Part shown: positions 51,366 through 60,810 of the stretch, piece by piece | How the letters are laid out: each line of letters opens with the position of its first letter | Position numbering within the stretch: the stretch's first letter is position 1 | Source: an uncultured Clostridium sp. | GTDB lineage: Bacteria > Bacillota > Clostridia > Lachnospirales > Lachnospiraceae | DNA: 64,000 nucleotides | Direction: 5' to 3' | Assembly: GCA_947253885.1 (NCBI GenBank) | Contig: CAMYAO010000009.1 | Span: 1 to 64,000, forward strand | Notes under the pieces: model-generated | The model's database searches: none | What the model was told of the DNA's origin: nothing | The model's input: only the letters and a program-made list of their open reading frames with translations | Translations under genes and position numbers: made by a program

Positions 51366-51839
51366 ATGAATGTTACATATAAATCCAATAACAATGTAGT
51401 CTATTCTTGTAAATACCATGTTGTTTGGTGTCCTAAGTATAGACGCAAAATCTTAACAAATGGAATAGATATCAGATTAAAAGAACTTCTCTTTGAATAT
51501 GCTGCAAATATTTCTGTAGACATCATGGAAATGGAAATCATGCCGGACCATGTACACATACTCATGGAAGTAGACCCTCAGTTTGGTATTCACAAAGCAG
51601 TTAAATCATTAAAAGGATATACTTCCAAAATTTTGAGAAGTGAATATCCGTCATTAAAAACAAGAATGCCATCACTGTGGACAAACAGCTATTTGGTATC
51701 AACTGTTGGTGGTGCTCCGCTTGATGTAATCAAGCAATATATCGAAAATCAGAAAACATCGCAAAGACAAAAATATTACGAACTTACGAATAGAAAAAGC
51801 AAAAGATTTATTGGAGGATCCGACTATGAAAATGTATGA
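51366..51839 (+). CDS. tnpA: IS200/IS605-type Y1 transposase (TnpA)
   Basis: HUH single-strand transposase: KYHVVWCPKYRR at the N terminus, MPDHVHILMEV (the HUH metal motif) and the catalytic Tyr in VIKQYIENQK. The catalytic body is complete. The last 20 or so residues are encoded by a different gene read out of frame, because the element's 3' end is lost (see next entry). It may still be expressed, but transposition in cis is unlikely without the right end. Confidence 0.92.
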   Translation: MNVTYKSNNNVVYSCKYHVVWCPKYRRKILTNGIDIRLKELLFEYAANISVDIMEMEIMPDHVHILMEVDPQFGIHKAVKSLKGYTSKILRSEYPSLKTRMPSLWTNSYLVSTVGGAPLDVIKQYIENQKTSQRQKYYELTNRKSKRFIGGSDYENV

Positions 51840-51939
51840 GATTTCTGTTGCGGTCGGATTCAATGATTATACCTATTTTTCACAGATATTTAAAAGAAAA
51901 ACAGGTATGACATTGTCAGAATATCGCAATAGATCATAA
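51775..51939 (+). pseudogene. C-terminal fragment of AraC-family regulator
   Basis: One frame over from the transposase tail the sequence reads TNLRIEKAKDLLEDPTMKMY, then EISVAVGFNDYTYFSQIFKR and KTGMTLSEYRNRS, stop. This is the second helix-turn-helix and end of an AraC protein. The N-terminal part is absent upstream of the element. The junction lies near 51775. Confidence 0.85.
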
Positions 51940-51955
51940 GAAAGGCAGACAGGAA

Positions 51956-52162
51956 ATGGGCAGATTAGAGAATCAGGAATGGGTAACTTTGGTGGATGAT
52001 GCGGCGCGCGGAGATTTGGAGGCCGCTGCAAAGCTGGCAGAAGGATATGCAAAAGGCAGTTTCGGGAAGGCGGACAGAAATAAGGCACTGAAATGGTGCC
52101 GATATGCTGCAAAACGAGGCAACCAAAGAGCATTACAGCTTTTGGCTAAACTGGAGAAATAA
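51956..52162 (+). CDS. Small Sel1-repeat protein
   Basis: 68 residues with one clear Sel1/TPR-like unit (AAKLAEGYAKGSFGKADRNKALKWCRYAAKRGNQRALQLLA). No signal peptide. Sel1 repeats mediate protein binding. It starts 16 nt after the AraC fragment stop with only a weak GGAAA site, so it may once have been co-transcribed with that regulator, or may itself be a fragment. Confidence 0.6.
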   Translation: MGRLENQEWVTLVDDAARGDLEAAAKLAEGYAKGSFGKADRNKALKWCRYAAKRGNQRALQLLAKLEK

Positions 52163-52562
52163 CAGGGAAGCCGGTATTTATGCCGTATTATTCTGATAAC
52201 AGATACAGATGTGACCGATTTGTGACAGTCTTTCGTTATAATGCTTTGCATATAGGAATGAAAGTTGCTCCCATTTCAGATGTCGAATCGTGGAATAATA
52301 GACAGAGTTTTTAAAAATAATTACAAAAAATACAGAAAAAAGAGAAATTATCTGTTATTTTTAAAGAAGAAGAGTTGATGTGATTGGGTTAGTGAGGATG
52401 TTTTAAAAATGGGTACAGGGTATATCCTTTTATATAGAACAGCCTCCTTGTAAAAAGCACAAAGGAGAAAAGAATTCAGTAATATTTAAATAAGAAAAAG
52501 TGCGCCTATGGAAGAACATTCGATAGCTGCACTTTTTCTGTATAGAAGAGAGGCAATAAAAA
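52163..52562. other. Intergenic region, no gene seen
   Basis: 400 nt with no credible open frame. A perfect 11-bp stem, AGAAAAAGTGC/GCACTTTTTCT (52493-52503, 52529-52539), stands 24 nt before the next gene and looks like a terminator or leader hairpin. CTCCTT/AAGGAG near 52444-52467 can also pair. Confidence 0.5.
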
Positions 52563-53183
52563 ATGAATACGAGAGGAGAAGTATTAGAGTTCGGGCTGCA
52601 TTTTCCGGGGACTTATCAGGATGCACCGTTTCGAGATCAGAACTGGCAATTGATCCGATTGAAGGAGAATCAGAAGGCATTTTTGTGGACCTATATGAGA
52701 AATGGTCTGTTGCATTTAAATGTAAAGGTAAATGAGGATAACAGGGAATTTTGGCGAAGAGCCCATGAGTCGGTAATACCGGGCTGGCATCAAAACAAAG
52801 ATCACTGGAACACCATTATAATGGATGGAAGTATTCCGGAGAAAGATGTGAAGCAAATGATTGCGGAAAGCTATGATCTGATTGCAGATTCTCCGTCTAA
52901 AAGAATTTATGAAGCGGTGAAAAGCATTCCGAAAGGAAAGGTGGCGACCTATGGCCAAATTGCCGCTTTGGCAGGAGATGCCAAGATGGCAAGAGCAGTG
53001 GGGAATGCACTTCATAAAAATCCGAATCCGGACAAAATACCATGTTATAGGGTAGTAAATGCAAAAGGAGAACTGTCCGGGGCATTTGCATTTGGAGGGA
53101 AAAACAGACAACAGGAATTATTGGAAGCGGACGGGATAGAAGTTCGAAACGGGAAAGTGGATCTGTTACGATTTGGAATGTAA
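52563..53183 (+). CDS. YjbR domain fused to MGMT-type alkyltransferase domain
   Basis: 206 residues. Residues 1-110 form an MmcQ/YjbR domain (QLIRLKENQKAFLWTYMRNGLLHLNVKV...VIPGWHQNKDHWNTIIMDG). Residues 115-205 form a 6-O-methylguanine methyltransferase domain (SIPKGKVATYGQIAALAGDAKMARAVGNALHKNP). The active motif is IPCYRVV: the acceptor Cys remains but the usual His of PCHRV is Tyr. It is probably a DNA alkylation repair or sensing protein. GAGAGG lies 9 nt before the ATG. The end overlaps the convergent gene by 18 nt. Confidence 0.85.
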   Translation: MNTRGEVLEFGLHFPGTYQDAPFRDQNWQLIRLKENQKAFLWTYMRNGLLHLNVKVNEDNREFWRRAHESVIPGWHQNKDHWNTIIMDGSIPEKDVKQMIAESYDLIADSPSKRIYEAVKSIPKGKVATYGQIAALAGDAKMARAVGNALHKNPNPDKIPCYRVVNAKGELSGAFAFGGKNRQQELLEADGIEVRNGKVDLLRFGM

Positions 53184-53954
53184 TTTTTTCAGGCGAATTA
53201 CCGTATCCGGTATAATTTTTCCTTTTTGAAGTTTGATCTGATAGCGCTCACTGTCAGAAAATACAAGGACTTCTCCTTTTTCAAAAGAAGCATCGGTAGA
53301 GAGAAGATGATTTGCAATGTTATATATGATAGAGATAATATCCGAAAAGGAATCGTTCGGGGTTCTGAAAAAGATCTCAATTTCCGGAAGACGGAAACGG
53401 TACATTCCAAAGCTGTAGGCTCCGATATATTTTGTATCCTGATACGGGAAAACGGTCAATACATTCGGGAGTGGAAGAAGCGGAGCGAGGATCTGTTCAA
53501 AAGACTGAATATATTCTTCAGAGGAAAAGAGCATTGGCTCCATGTAGAGTGCAAGAGCATCCGACTGCTTTAAGAATCCGGAATTGATTTTGACGAAAAA
53601 GGGAATCATTTTCCTGAAATCTACAGAGCTGAACAGCGAAATCGTCAGATAACTCTGATGTTGTTTTGCGAGATTACAGGTTTGCTGCATCTCTTCTGAA
53701 ATCTCTTCTAGCTCATTGAATTTTCCGTCCTGAAAGAGAGCGGGAGTATGTGCTATTTCAATATGCATGCTCTGATAATCAACGGTGTAGATTTCATTGC
53801 CCTCTCCGTAGGACAAATCAATCTCGTATGCATTTAACAGAGTGAGAAAGCTCTCTTTTTTCTTCCAATCTTTGTTTTTCAGCAAGATGACGGATTCCAA
53901 TAGATAGGGAGCATTTGATGGTAACGGGGAGATTGTTTTCTTAAAAAGTGCCAT
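53166..53954 (-). CDS. Hypothetical cytosolic protein (possible DUF4261)
   Basis: 262 residues, no signal or helices. The C-terminal part (GMYRFRLPEIEIFFRTPNDSFSDIISIIYNIANHLL...FEKGEVL) loosely recalls DUF4261, but I am not sure. The start MALFKKTISPLP sits behind AAAGGAAC on the minus strand. It stands alone, convergent with the MGMT-fusion gene. No function can be given. Confidence 0.6.
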   Translation of the reverse strand: MALFKKTISPLPSNAPYLLESVILLKNKDWKKKESFLTLLNAYEIDLSYGEGNEIYTVDYQSMHIEIAHTPALFQDGKFNELEEISEEMQQTCNLAKQHQSYLTISLFSSVDFRKMIPFFVKINSGFLKQSDALALYMEPMLFSSEEYIQSFEQILAPLLPLPNVLTVFPYQDTKYIGAYSFGMYRFRLPEIEIFFRTPNDSFSDIISIIYNIANHLLSTDASFEKGEVLVFSDSERYQIKLQKGKIIPDTVIRLKKLHSKS

Positions 53955-54005
53955 AATTAGTTCCTTTCTGCATTTTATTTTATTGTAACATATACGAGAT
54001 TAACA

Positions 54006-54034
54006 TTGCCTACGAAATTACAGAGTGCTATTAT
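54006..54034 (+). promoter_or_regulatory. Promoter of aldolase gene
   Basis: TTGCCT (54006-54011), 17 nt, TATTAT (54029-54034). Confidence 0.65.
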
Positions 54035-54097
54035 ATAATTATATATAGATAGAACTAACAAGATCATTGTTTATATGTTAAGAGGAGGCATAATAAT

Positions 54098-54988
54098 ATG
54101 AATCAGAAACAGCTTGATCGTATGAAGAGTGCAAAGGGATTCATTGCGGCATTGGATCAGAGCGGCGGTTCTACACCTAAGGCATTAAAGGCATACGGAG
54201 TAGAAGAAAATGCTTATCAGAATGAGGAGGAAATGTTTGATCTGGTTCATCAGATGAGAACACGGATTGTTACCAGTCCTGCATTTACACAGGAGCATAT
54301 CCTTGCTGCGATTCTGTTTGAGCAGACCATGGAGCGTACGGTAGAGGGAAAGCCTACGGCAGATTATTTGTGGGAGGAAAAGGGGATTCTTCCTATTTTG
54401 AAAATCGATAAAGGACTTGCTGAAGAGGAGAATCATGTAAAATTGATGAAGCCGATCCCGGCATTGGATACAAAACTGGAATATGCATCAAAAGAACGCC
54501 ATATTTTCGGAACGAAAGAGCGTTCTGTTATTTTAGATTACGATGAAAAGGGAATTCGGGATATTGTAGATCAGCAATTCGAAGTTGCAAAAAAAGTTTG
54601 CAGTCACGGAATGGTTCCGATTATCGAACCGGAAGTGGATATTCATAATCCACACAAAAAAGAGTGTGAGGTTTTCATGAAACAATGCTTCTTTGAACAT
54701 CTGGCAGAGCTTCCGGAAGATGCAAAGATTATGTTTAAGCTGACGATCCCTACAGAAGAGGGCTTTTACAGTGATATCATGAAAGATCCTCATGTAGTCC
54801 GTGTAGTGGCACTTTCCGGCGGATATTCGCAGGAAGACTCCTGCAAGATGTTAGAGAAAAATCCGGGGCTGATCGCGAGCTTTTCCAGGGCATTGGCAGA
54901 GGATTTAAGAGCCTCTCAAAGCGAGGAAGAATTTACAGAGACTTTAAAGACGGCAATTGATAAGATCTATCGTGCATCTATTGCATAG
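54098..54988 (+). CDS. fda: Class I fructose-bisphosphate aldolase
   Basis: Schiff-base glycolytic aldolase of the bacterial class I type, 296 residues (usual). Seen: GFIAALDQSGGSTPKALKAYGV, ILPILKIDKGLAEE, MVPIIEPEVDI and VVALSGGYSQEDSCKML. It starts behind AAGAGGAGG and has its own promoter and terminator. Confidence 0.95.
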   Translation: MNQKQLDRMKSAKGFIAALDQSGGSTPKALKAYGVEENAYQNEEEMFDLVHQMRTRIVTSPAFTQEHILAAILFEQTMERTVEGKPTADYLWEEKGILPILKIDKGLAEEENHVKLMKPIPALDTKLEYASKERHIFGTKERSVILDYDEKGIRDIVDQQFEVAKKVCSHGMVPIIEPEVDIHNPHKKECEVFMKQCFFEHLAELPEDAKIMFKLTIPTEEGFYSDIMKDPHVVRVVALSGGYSQEDSCKMLEKNPGLIASFSRALAEDLRASQSEEEFTETLKTAIDKIYRASIA

Positions 54989-55003
54989 AAAATAGAATTT
55001 GAA

Positions 55004-55036
55004 GGGCACTCTCCGTAGAATCGGAGGGTGCCTTTT
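55004..55036 (+). terminator. Terminator of aldolase gene
   Basis: 11-bp stem with one T-G pair (55005-55015 with 55022-55032), then TTTT. Confidence 0.85.
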
Positions 55037-55658
55037 AAAAAATCTATTTCTAAAGTGGCTAAAAATTCGACAAATATGTATATTGCGTGATTTTATTATA
55101 AGCACAATTCATATCCGACAACAGGAGATTTATTTGACAATTTAATAAGAAAATCAAAGGAAAAAGAGTTGCATCTATAAATAAAAATGGACATGTAGCA
55201 GGTAAGTAATAGATGGATATAGAAAAGAAAACTGATTATTTATTAAGTTATGAAGAGTGGTATATATTGAAATAACAGAAATTCAAATTGGCATATTTAA
55301 GGTTGAGTATAAAAAATAGAATACAAAGACATTAGTGACTATTCTTTTGAAAAACTAAAACGTATAATAGAAAATGTGATAGTTCATACTATGTCATCCA
55401 TTAATATTTATTTTTATAATTAGGATACTTTAATTACAATAGAAGAGAAATTTTCTACTTGTTTAGCAGAGACACGAATTTTATTGAAAGTGTGAGATCT
55501 GTTTCTGAATTTGAAGGATTATATTTTAGATTCATCAAGTAGTGCATATAACTGATAGAGATCTGCTGTTTGATGCAGAAAAATGTTGAAATATTACAGA
55601 AAAGCAAGTATCTTATCAGAAGAATATAAATAATCTGAATAGAAGTGGGAGAGAAATT
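55037..55658. other. Degenerate AT-rich region
   Basis: 622 nt with no intact gene. Short coding-like runs with many stops (for example MDIEKKTDYLLSYEEWYILK at 55213-55275) suggest a decayed gene. Nothing else is recognised. GGAGAGAAATT before 55659 is the next gene's ribosome site. Confidence 0.5.
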
Positions 55659-57080
55659 ATGACAGTAATGACAGCTATTGCATGGATTGGAGTGATGTTT
55701 CTGATTGCCGTTGTTTTACGGGCGAAGATTCCCTTTTTGGGAAAAATGTTGGTACCGGCATGTCTGATTGCAGGTGTAATCGGGTTTATTGGAATGAATG
55801 TAATCGGATTGGAAGGAACGACCGCAGCAGATTACTCGGTAATATCGGGACAGTTATATAACTTTTTGTTTATCAATCTGGGATTGACTGTTGCGGATAA
55901 AACGCTAAAAAAAGATACCGCCGTGCATTTGAAGAAAGGATTTGCACATTTTCGTGAAACGATTAAACACAGTATGTTTTCCGGTATTTTCGGAATGGGA
56001 TCATTCTGGGCTCTGGCGTATGCATTTCAAGGGCTGATCGGTTTCGGAATTCTACTGGCTGTCGGAAAGGCGTGGAAGATGGATCCGACATACGGATTAA
56101 TGATTCCGTTCGGATTTGCACAGGGACCGGGGCAGGCAGTCACTTACGGAAGTGTGATTGAAAAAGCCGGTTGGGGAGATGCTGTTCAGGTTGCAATGAT
56201 GTTTGCGGCGGTTGGATTTATTATCGCATTTCTGTTCGGAGTTCCCTTTGCCAGAAAGGGAATTCGAAGAGGAAAGGCATCTGCACATGTACAGATGGGT
56301 AAAGACCTGACTAAAGGATTTTATAAACCGGAAAAACAGGAGAGTTACGGAAAGATTACCACCTATGGAGGTAATCTGGATGTTCTGACGTTTCATATTG
56401 CATTAGTGGGTCTGTCATGGATTCTGGGTATTCAGATCGGAAAACTTTGGGCACTGGTGCCAGGTTATTTCGGAACTTTATTTTCACAGCTGCTGTTTTT
56501 TAACGGAATGTTGGCGGCATACGCAATTCGGTTCTTACTTGGAAAGATCGGTGTGACACAGTATTTGGACAGAGGAACACAGGTGCGTATTACCAATACC
56601 TGTACAGATCTGATGGTGGCAGCTACATTTATGGCAATCAGTTTGAAGGTGGTCGGAAAATGGATAGTACCGATTCTGCTTATCTGTGTGGTGACTGCTG
56701 TGGTTACATGGATTGCAATCCGATACTTCGGTGCAAGGTTTGGCGGAAGCAATGATTTTGAGCGGACGCTCGGAGAGTGGGGAACTGCAACCGGAACAAA
56801 TGCAACCGGACTGTCTCTGGTTCGTATTGTAGATCCGAACAATGAAACTACCACAGCAGCTGAATTAGGACCTGCAAATATTGTCAATGTACCGGCATCG
56901 TATATCGTGGCACCTGCCATCTGTGCATTTGCAGCCGGTCATATGAAAACCGGAGTAATGGTAGGTTCGTTATTAGCGGTTATTTTGGGTTATCTGATCT
57001 TTATGCGGTTAATAGGTGTATGGGGACAAAAAACCTACGATATGAGAGAAAATTCCGAAGAGAAGACGGAGTGTGAATAG
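55659..57080 (+). CDS. GltS-type sodium/glutamate symporter family protein
   Basis: 473 residues with about 11-12 helices: KIPFLGKMLVPACLIAGVIGF, FLFINLGLTVADK, FAQGPGQAVTYGSVIEKAGWG (the conserved re-entrant-loop-like GxGPGQA), and GEWGTATGTNATGLSLVRIVDP. It belongs to the glutamate:Na+ symporter family, though the substrate could be another acid. It is followed 79 nt later by a CobW-type GTPase. Confidence 0.88.
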   Translation: MTVMTAIAWIGVMFLIAVVLRAKIPFLGKMLVPACLIAGVIGFIGMNVIGLEGTTAADYSVISGQLYNFLFINLGLTVADKTLKKDTAVHLKKGFAHFRETIKHSMFSGIFGMGSFWALAYAFQGLIGFGILLAVGKAWKMDPTYGLMIPFGFAQGPGQAVTYGSVIEKAGWGDAVQVAMMFAAVGFIIAFLFGVPFARKGIRRGKASAHVQMGKDLTKGFYKPEKQESYGKITTYGGNLDVLTFHIALVGLSWILGIQIGKLWALVPGYFGTLFSQLLFFNGMLAAYAIRFLLGKIGVTQYLDRGTQVRITNTCTDLMVAATFMAISLKVVGKWIVPILLICVVTAVVTWIAIRYFGARFGGSNDFERTLGEWGTATGTNATGLSLVRIVDPNNETTTAAELGPANIVNVPASYIVAPAICAFAAGHMKTGVMVGSLLAVILGYLIFMRLIGVWGQKTYDMRENSEEKTECE

Positions 57081-57159
57081 AAAAGGCTTTACAGAAGCTA
57101 CAAAGCTGTGAAAGACGGCAAAACATGGATAATATATCATGATAGTAAGGAGAAAGATT

Positions 57160-58260
57160 GTGAGAATACCGATTATTTTAATTACAGGATATCTGGGGGC
57201 AGGAAAAACAACGGTAATCAATACGTTGTTGCACCAGGAAAATCGAAAGATCGCATTGATTGTAAATGATATGGGAAGCATCAATATTGATGCGGATCTG
57301 TTGGAAAACGCACAAAAGGACACTATGGAAATGGTACAGCTTCAAAATGGCTGTATCTGCTGTACACTTCGAGATGAATTTTTGTCTCAGGTGGAACAGT
57401 TGGCAGAGGACGAGACATTGGAAGCGATTTTTGTTGAGGCTTCGGGGATCAGTGATCCGTCTTCCATTGCAGAGGGTTTTCTTTTATATGAACAGGAAAA
57501 TGCTCAGATAAAGACCTGTTTGAACACTGTGATCACAGTAGTGGATGGAGATCGTCTTTTGTATGAATTTATAGATGAGGAAACAGAAGTTCTGGACAGA
57601 GAGGATACAGATCCGGATATTATCAATCTGGTAATGGATCAGATTGAGTTTTGCAATACAATTATTTTAAATAAGTGTGATTTGCTGGGGGAGGGGCAGT
57701 TGCAACGTGTGAAACATGTCATCAGGCAGATACAGCCGGAAGCGGAGATTATTGAAACTTCTTACGGACAGGTGGAATTGGAAAGACTCCTTTCCAAAGA
57801 ACCTTTTGATTTTGAAAAAGTGCTGTCATCTTCGGTTTTTCAAAAGACACTCAGTAGAGAGTCAGAGGAAGACGCGGGGATTACTTCTTTTTTGTTTCAG
57901 GACGTTAGACCATTTAATCGTGAAAAGTTTATGTCGTTTTTAGAAGAGGATTATCCGGAAGAAATTATCAGAGGGAAAGGCTATCTCTGGTTTTCAGATG
58001 ATATTGTGAAGGTACAGTTATTTGAACAGGCAGGCAGAAATGCAACTGTTTCGGAGACATCAAATTGGGTAGCGGCATTTCCAAAAGAAGAGCAGAATGC
58101 CTTGTTAGAAGATTATCCGGAAATTTTGGATACATGGGATCCTGCATACGGAGATCGATCGAATCAGTTGGTGTTGATCGGAAAAGGGTATTGTCAGAAA
58201 GAGATAGAAGAAAAACTGAAATCCTGTTTAGAAGATCCTTTTGTAATAGATTTGCAATAG
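57160..58260 (+). CDS. CobW/COG0523 G3E GTPase
   Basis: 366 residues: Walker A GYLGAGKTTVIN, NDMGSINIDADLL, the metal-binding CxCC in NGCICCTLRDEF, NKCDLL as the guanine motif, and a C-terminal CobW domain (about 250-360, SFLFQDVRPFNREKFMSFLEED...GYLWFSD). Family members deliver zinc, cobalt or iron to enzymes. The start is GTG 57160 (RIPIILITGYLGAG) behind AAGGAG at 8 nt, preferred over ATG 57139, which would sit upstream of that site. Confidence 0.92.
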   Translation: MRIPIILITGYLGAGKTTVINTLLHQENRKIALIVNDMGSINIDADLLENAQKDTMEMVQLQNGCICCTLRDEFLSQVEQLAEDETLEAIFVEASGISDPSSIAEGFLLYEQENAQIKTCLNTVITVVDGDRLLYEFIDEETEVLDREDTDPDIINLVMDQIEFCNTIILNKCDLLGEGQLQRVKHVIRQIQPEAEIIETSYGQVELERLLSKEPFDFEKVLSSSVFQKTLSRESEEDAGITSFLFQDVRPFNREKFMSFLEEDYPEEIIRGKGYLWFSDDIVKVQLFEQAGRNATVSETSNWVAAFPKEEQNALLEDYPEILDTWDPAYGDRSNQLVLIGKGYCQKEIEEKLKSCLEDPFVIDLQ

Positions 58261-58392
58261 AATGATACATTATAGTAGCGATTTACATATTTCTGTTGTA
58301 AAAATGTAAGTGAAGATTAAAACACATTTTTCCTGTTCCGTTTTATACTTAGAATATAAGAATCACAAAGAAAAAACGAGGGGGAATAAGAG

Positions 58393-58956
58393 ATGAAACG
58401 AGCAGCAGCAATTGTAATGGCGGCAATCATGGGAATCGGTATGGCAGGGATCGGAGCGACTTCGACAACAGCAGCACAGAATCCTCAGAGTATAACAGCC
58501 TATAAGAAGTTTTTAAAACATAAAAAAGGATACTATAAAATAGTGTCGGTCGGAAACGGGAACTCTGTTTTGTTATATGCAAAAGAGCGGATCGGCGGAA
58601 TGAAAAAGGTAACGGCAACAAAGGCAACGGTTTATGCTTACAGACATCATAAAGTGGTAAAAACCGGAGTTCTGAAAAGTTGCGGAACGGCATATCCACT
58701 TGCAAGAAAAGGAAATTATCTGGTAGTCCAGACACATCACACTACCTCTTATCTGAGACTTTCTTCCAAAGGATTCAGAGGAGTTACTTATTCTGAAAAG
58801 CTGAATTTTTATACCGGAGCAGCTACGTTTTATAAAAGTAATCTGGTCGGAAGCAGTGCGGTGAAGAAAGTAAAGATCTCCCCAAAAGCGGGAATTAAAA
58901 ATCTATACGGTGTAAATAATCATATAAGACCGATTGTATTTCAAGTAAATAAATAG
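58393..58956 (+). CDS. Secreted lysine-rich protein of unknown function
   Basis: 187 residues with a clear signal peptide (MKRAAAIVMAAIMGIGMAGIGATSTTAAQ, cleavage near 28). The mature part is strongly basic (many Lys, Tyr, Gly and Ser) with beta-like stretches (KVTATKATVYAYRHHKVVKTG; TSYLRLSSKGFRG). No cysteine pair beyond one, no anchor motif. I recognise no family. Start behind GAGGGGG. Confidence 0.75.
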   Translation: MKRAAAIVMAAIMGIGMAGIGATSTTAAQNPQSITAYKKFLKHKKGYYKIVSVGNGNSVLLYAKERIGGMKKVTATKATVYAYRHHKVVKTGVLKSCGTAYPLARKGNYLVVQTHHTTSYLRLSSKGFRGVTYSEKLNFYTGAATFYKSNLVGSSAVKKVKISPKAGIKNLYGVNNHIRPIVFQVNK

Positions 58957-58984
58957 AAAAAGAGCTATTGAACAGTTGATATGT

Positions 58985-59024
58985 ACCCCTTTTACCGGAC
59001 GTCTCTCCGGTGAAAGGGGTTTTT
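58985..59024 (+). terminator. Terminator of secreted protein gene
   Basis: 14-bp stem with one G-T pair (58985-58998 with 59007-59020), then TTTT. Confidence 0.88.
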
Positions 59025-59049
59025 ATGTGTTATAGTTTTGAATTCAGGT

Positions 59050-59096
59050 AAAAACAAAATGGATGCCTCCTGCAAAAAATACAGGGAGACATCCAT
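59050..59096 (-). terminator. Terminator of short-chain fatty acid transporter
   Basis: Stem ATGGATG-CTCCTG with its imperfect complement (59059-59072, 59082-59096). On the minus strand it is followed by TTTGTTTTT. Confidence 0.8.
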
Positions 59097-59202
59097 GTGT
59101 TCCGCCCGGTTTATAATATGCGTCCTGAATTTCGGGTACATATCAACTTGTTCAGCGGCTCTTTTATATGGGAAAATATTTGTTGACTGCAATATCCGTT
59201 AT

Positions 59203-60567
59203 TTAGAAAAACAGCGGAACTAAGAATCCGAATCCTAAGCAAACAACTGCTCCGGATGCTAACAGGATGACTGCGCAATATCCCATGATATCACGAGCAC
59301 CTAATCCGGCAATTCCCAGTGCAGGCAGTGCCCAGAATGGCTGAAGCATATTAGTCCATGCATCGCCCCAGGAAATTGCCATACCGGTAACGCTTGGATC
59401 TACTCCGAGTTTTGCACCTGCCGGCATCATGATAGGTGCCTGTACTGCCCACTGACCACCGCCTGACGGTACGAAGAAGTTTACGATACCTGCAGACAGG
59501 AAGGTGAATAATGGGAAAGTACGAACGGTTGAAATATGTACAAATACATTGGAAATTGCACCTGCAAGAGATACCCCGTGAGGTCCCATACCGGTCATCA
59601 TACCCATAATACCTGCATAGAATGGGAACTGTAAGATAATCCCGCCGGCACTTTTTGCAGCATCTGTAATAGCACGTACATAGCTGATAGGAGTTTTATG
59701 GAAAATCAGTCCCAATACCAGGAAGATCATATTAACTAAATCCAAAGACAGGTTAAAGGATCCGGTGCTTACAAAATGATAGATCAGGAAACATCCGCCC
59801 AATGCTGCTGTAACATAAGAAAGGATACAGCTATTTTCCATTTTTTCAGCAGGAGTGGTAGGTGTGGGGAATTGTTCCTCTGCTTCATCCGCTAAAAGCT
59901 TTGCATCTACGGTAATAACATCTTTTTTATCCGGGTGCATTTTTACATTGATAAAGGTAATGACTACCAATACGGCAAGAACCATCACAATATTCCATAC
60001 GGAGAAAATAGTCTGGCTGGTTGGAATTCCCTTTGTAACAATGCCTGCAGTTGCTTTGTTTACACTGTCATTGTAGGTGGCAAGTGTCAACGGAATGGAT
60101 CCGGAAACACCGGCATGCCATACAACGAAACCGGAGTAAGCAGCTGCGATGATAAGACGATAATCAACGCCTTCTACTCTTTTGGCAACTTCTTTTGCAA
60201 GGATTGCACCGACTACTAATCCGAAGCCCCAGTTTAACCAGCAGCAGATAGTAGAGATGACAGTTACAAAGATGACTGCCTTAATGGGAGTTTTCGGAAT
60301 GGAAGCCAAGCGCACGATCAAACGCTTTACGGCCGGCGCATTTGCCAATGCTGTACCGAGTACCAGTACTAATGCCATCTGCATAGAGAAGCCTAACAGA
60401 GACCAGACACCGTTACCCCAGGTATTGGCTACCTGAATAGGGTTCATTCCTGTGACAATCATATCTGCCACGAATACTACGATTGTAAGGATGATACAAA
60501 AGATAAATGCGTCAGGTAAAAATCTTTGCACCAACTTTACACATCCATTAGTAAATTTTTTAAACAT
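59203..60567 (-). CDS. AtoE-family short-chain fatty acid transporter
   Basis: 454 residues with about 12 helices: FTNGCVKLVQRFLPDAFIFCIILT, the CCWLNWGFGLVVGAILAKEVAKR segment, and FFVPSGGGQWAVQAPIMMPAGAKLGVDPSVTGMAISWGDAWTNMLQPFWALP, all typical of the family that takes up acetoacetate or butyrate-like acids. Monocistronic, with its own terminator. Confidence 0.93.
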   Translation of the reverse strand: MFKKFTNGCVKLVQRFLPDAFIFCIILTIVVFVADMIVTGMNPIQVANTWGNGVWSLLGFSMQMALVLVLGTALANAPAVKRLIVRLASIPKTPIKAVIFVTVISTICCWLNWGFGLVVGAILAKEVAKRVEGVDYRLIIAAAYSGFVVWHAGVSGSIPLTLATYNDSVNKATAGIVTKGIPTSQTIFSVWNIVMVLAVLVVITFINVKMHPDKKDVITVDAKLLADEAEEQFPTPTTPAEKMENSCILSYVTAALGGCFLIYHFVSTGSFNLSLDLVNMIFLVLGLIFHKTPISYVRAITDAAKSAGGIILQFPFYAGIMGMMTGMGPHGVSLAGAISNVFVHISTVRTFPLFTFLSAGIVNFFVPSGGGQWAVQAPIMMPAGAKLGVDPSVTGMAISWGDAWTNMLQPFWALPALGIAGLGARDIMGYCAVILLASGAVVCLGFGFLVPLFF

Positions 60568-60810
60568 ACGAACACCCCTTTCCTTATACTTAATATGTTT
60601 ATATAAAGTTTAAAAAATTTATAAATTATTTATATCTTTCATATAGATACTAGCATACTCTACAAAATAATAACAGTATTTTTTGAATAATATTCAATTT
60701 ACATATAAAAATAGTAAAAATAAAAAAAACTTAGTTTTTTTCAACTTCAATAGTTGATATGGCTGTGATACACTAAAGAGGAATTCATATGTATTTTAGA
60801 AAGGACAAGT

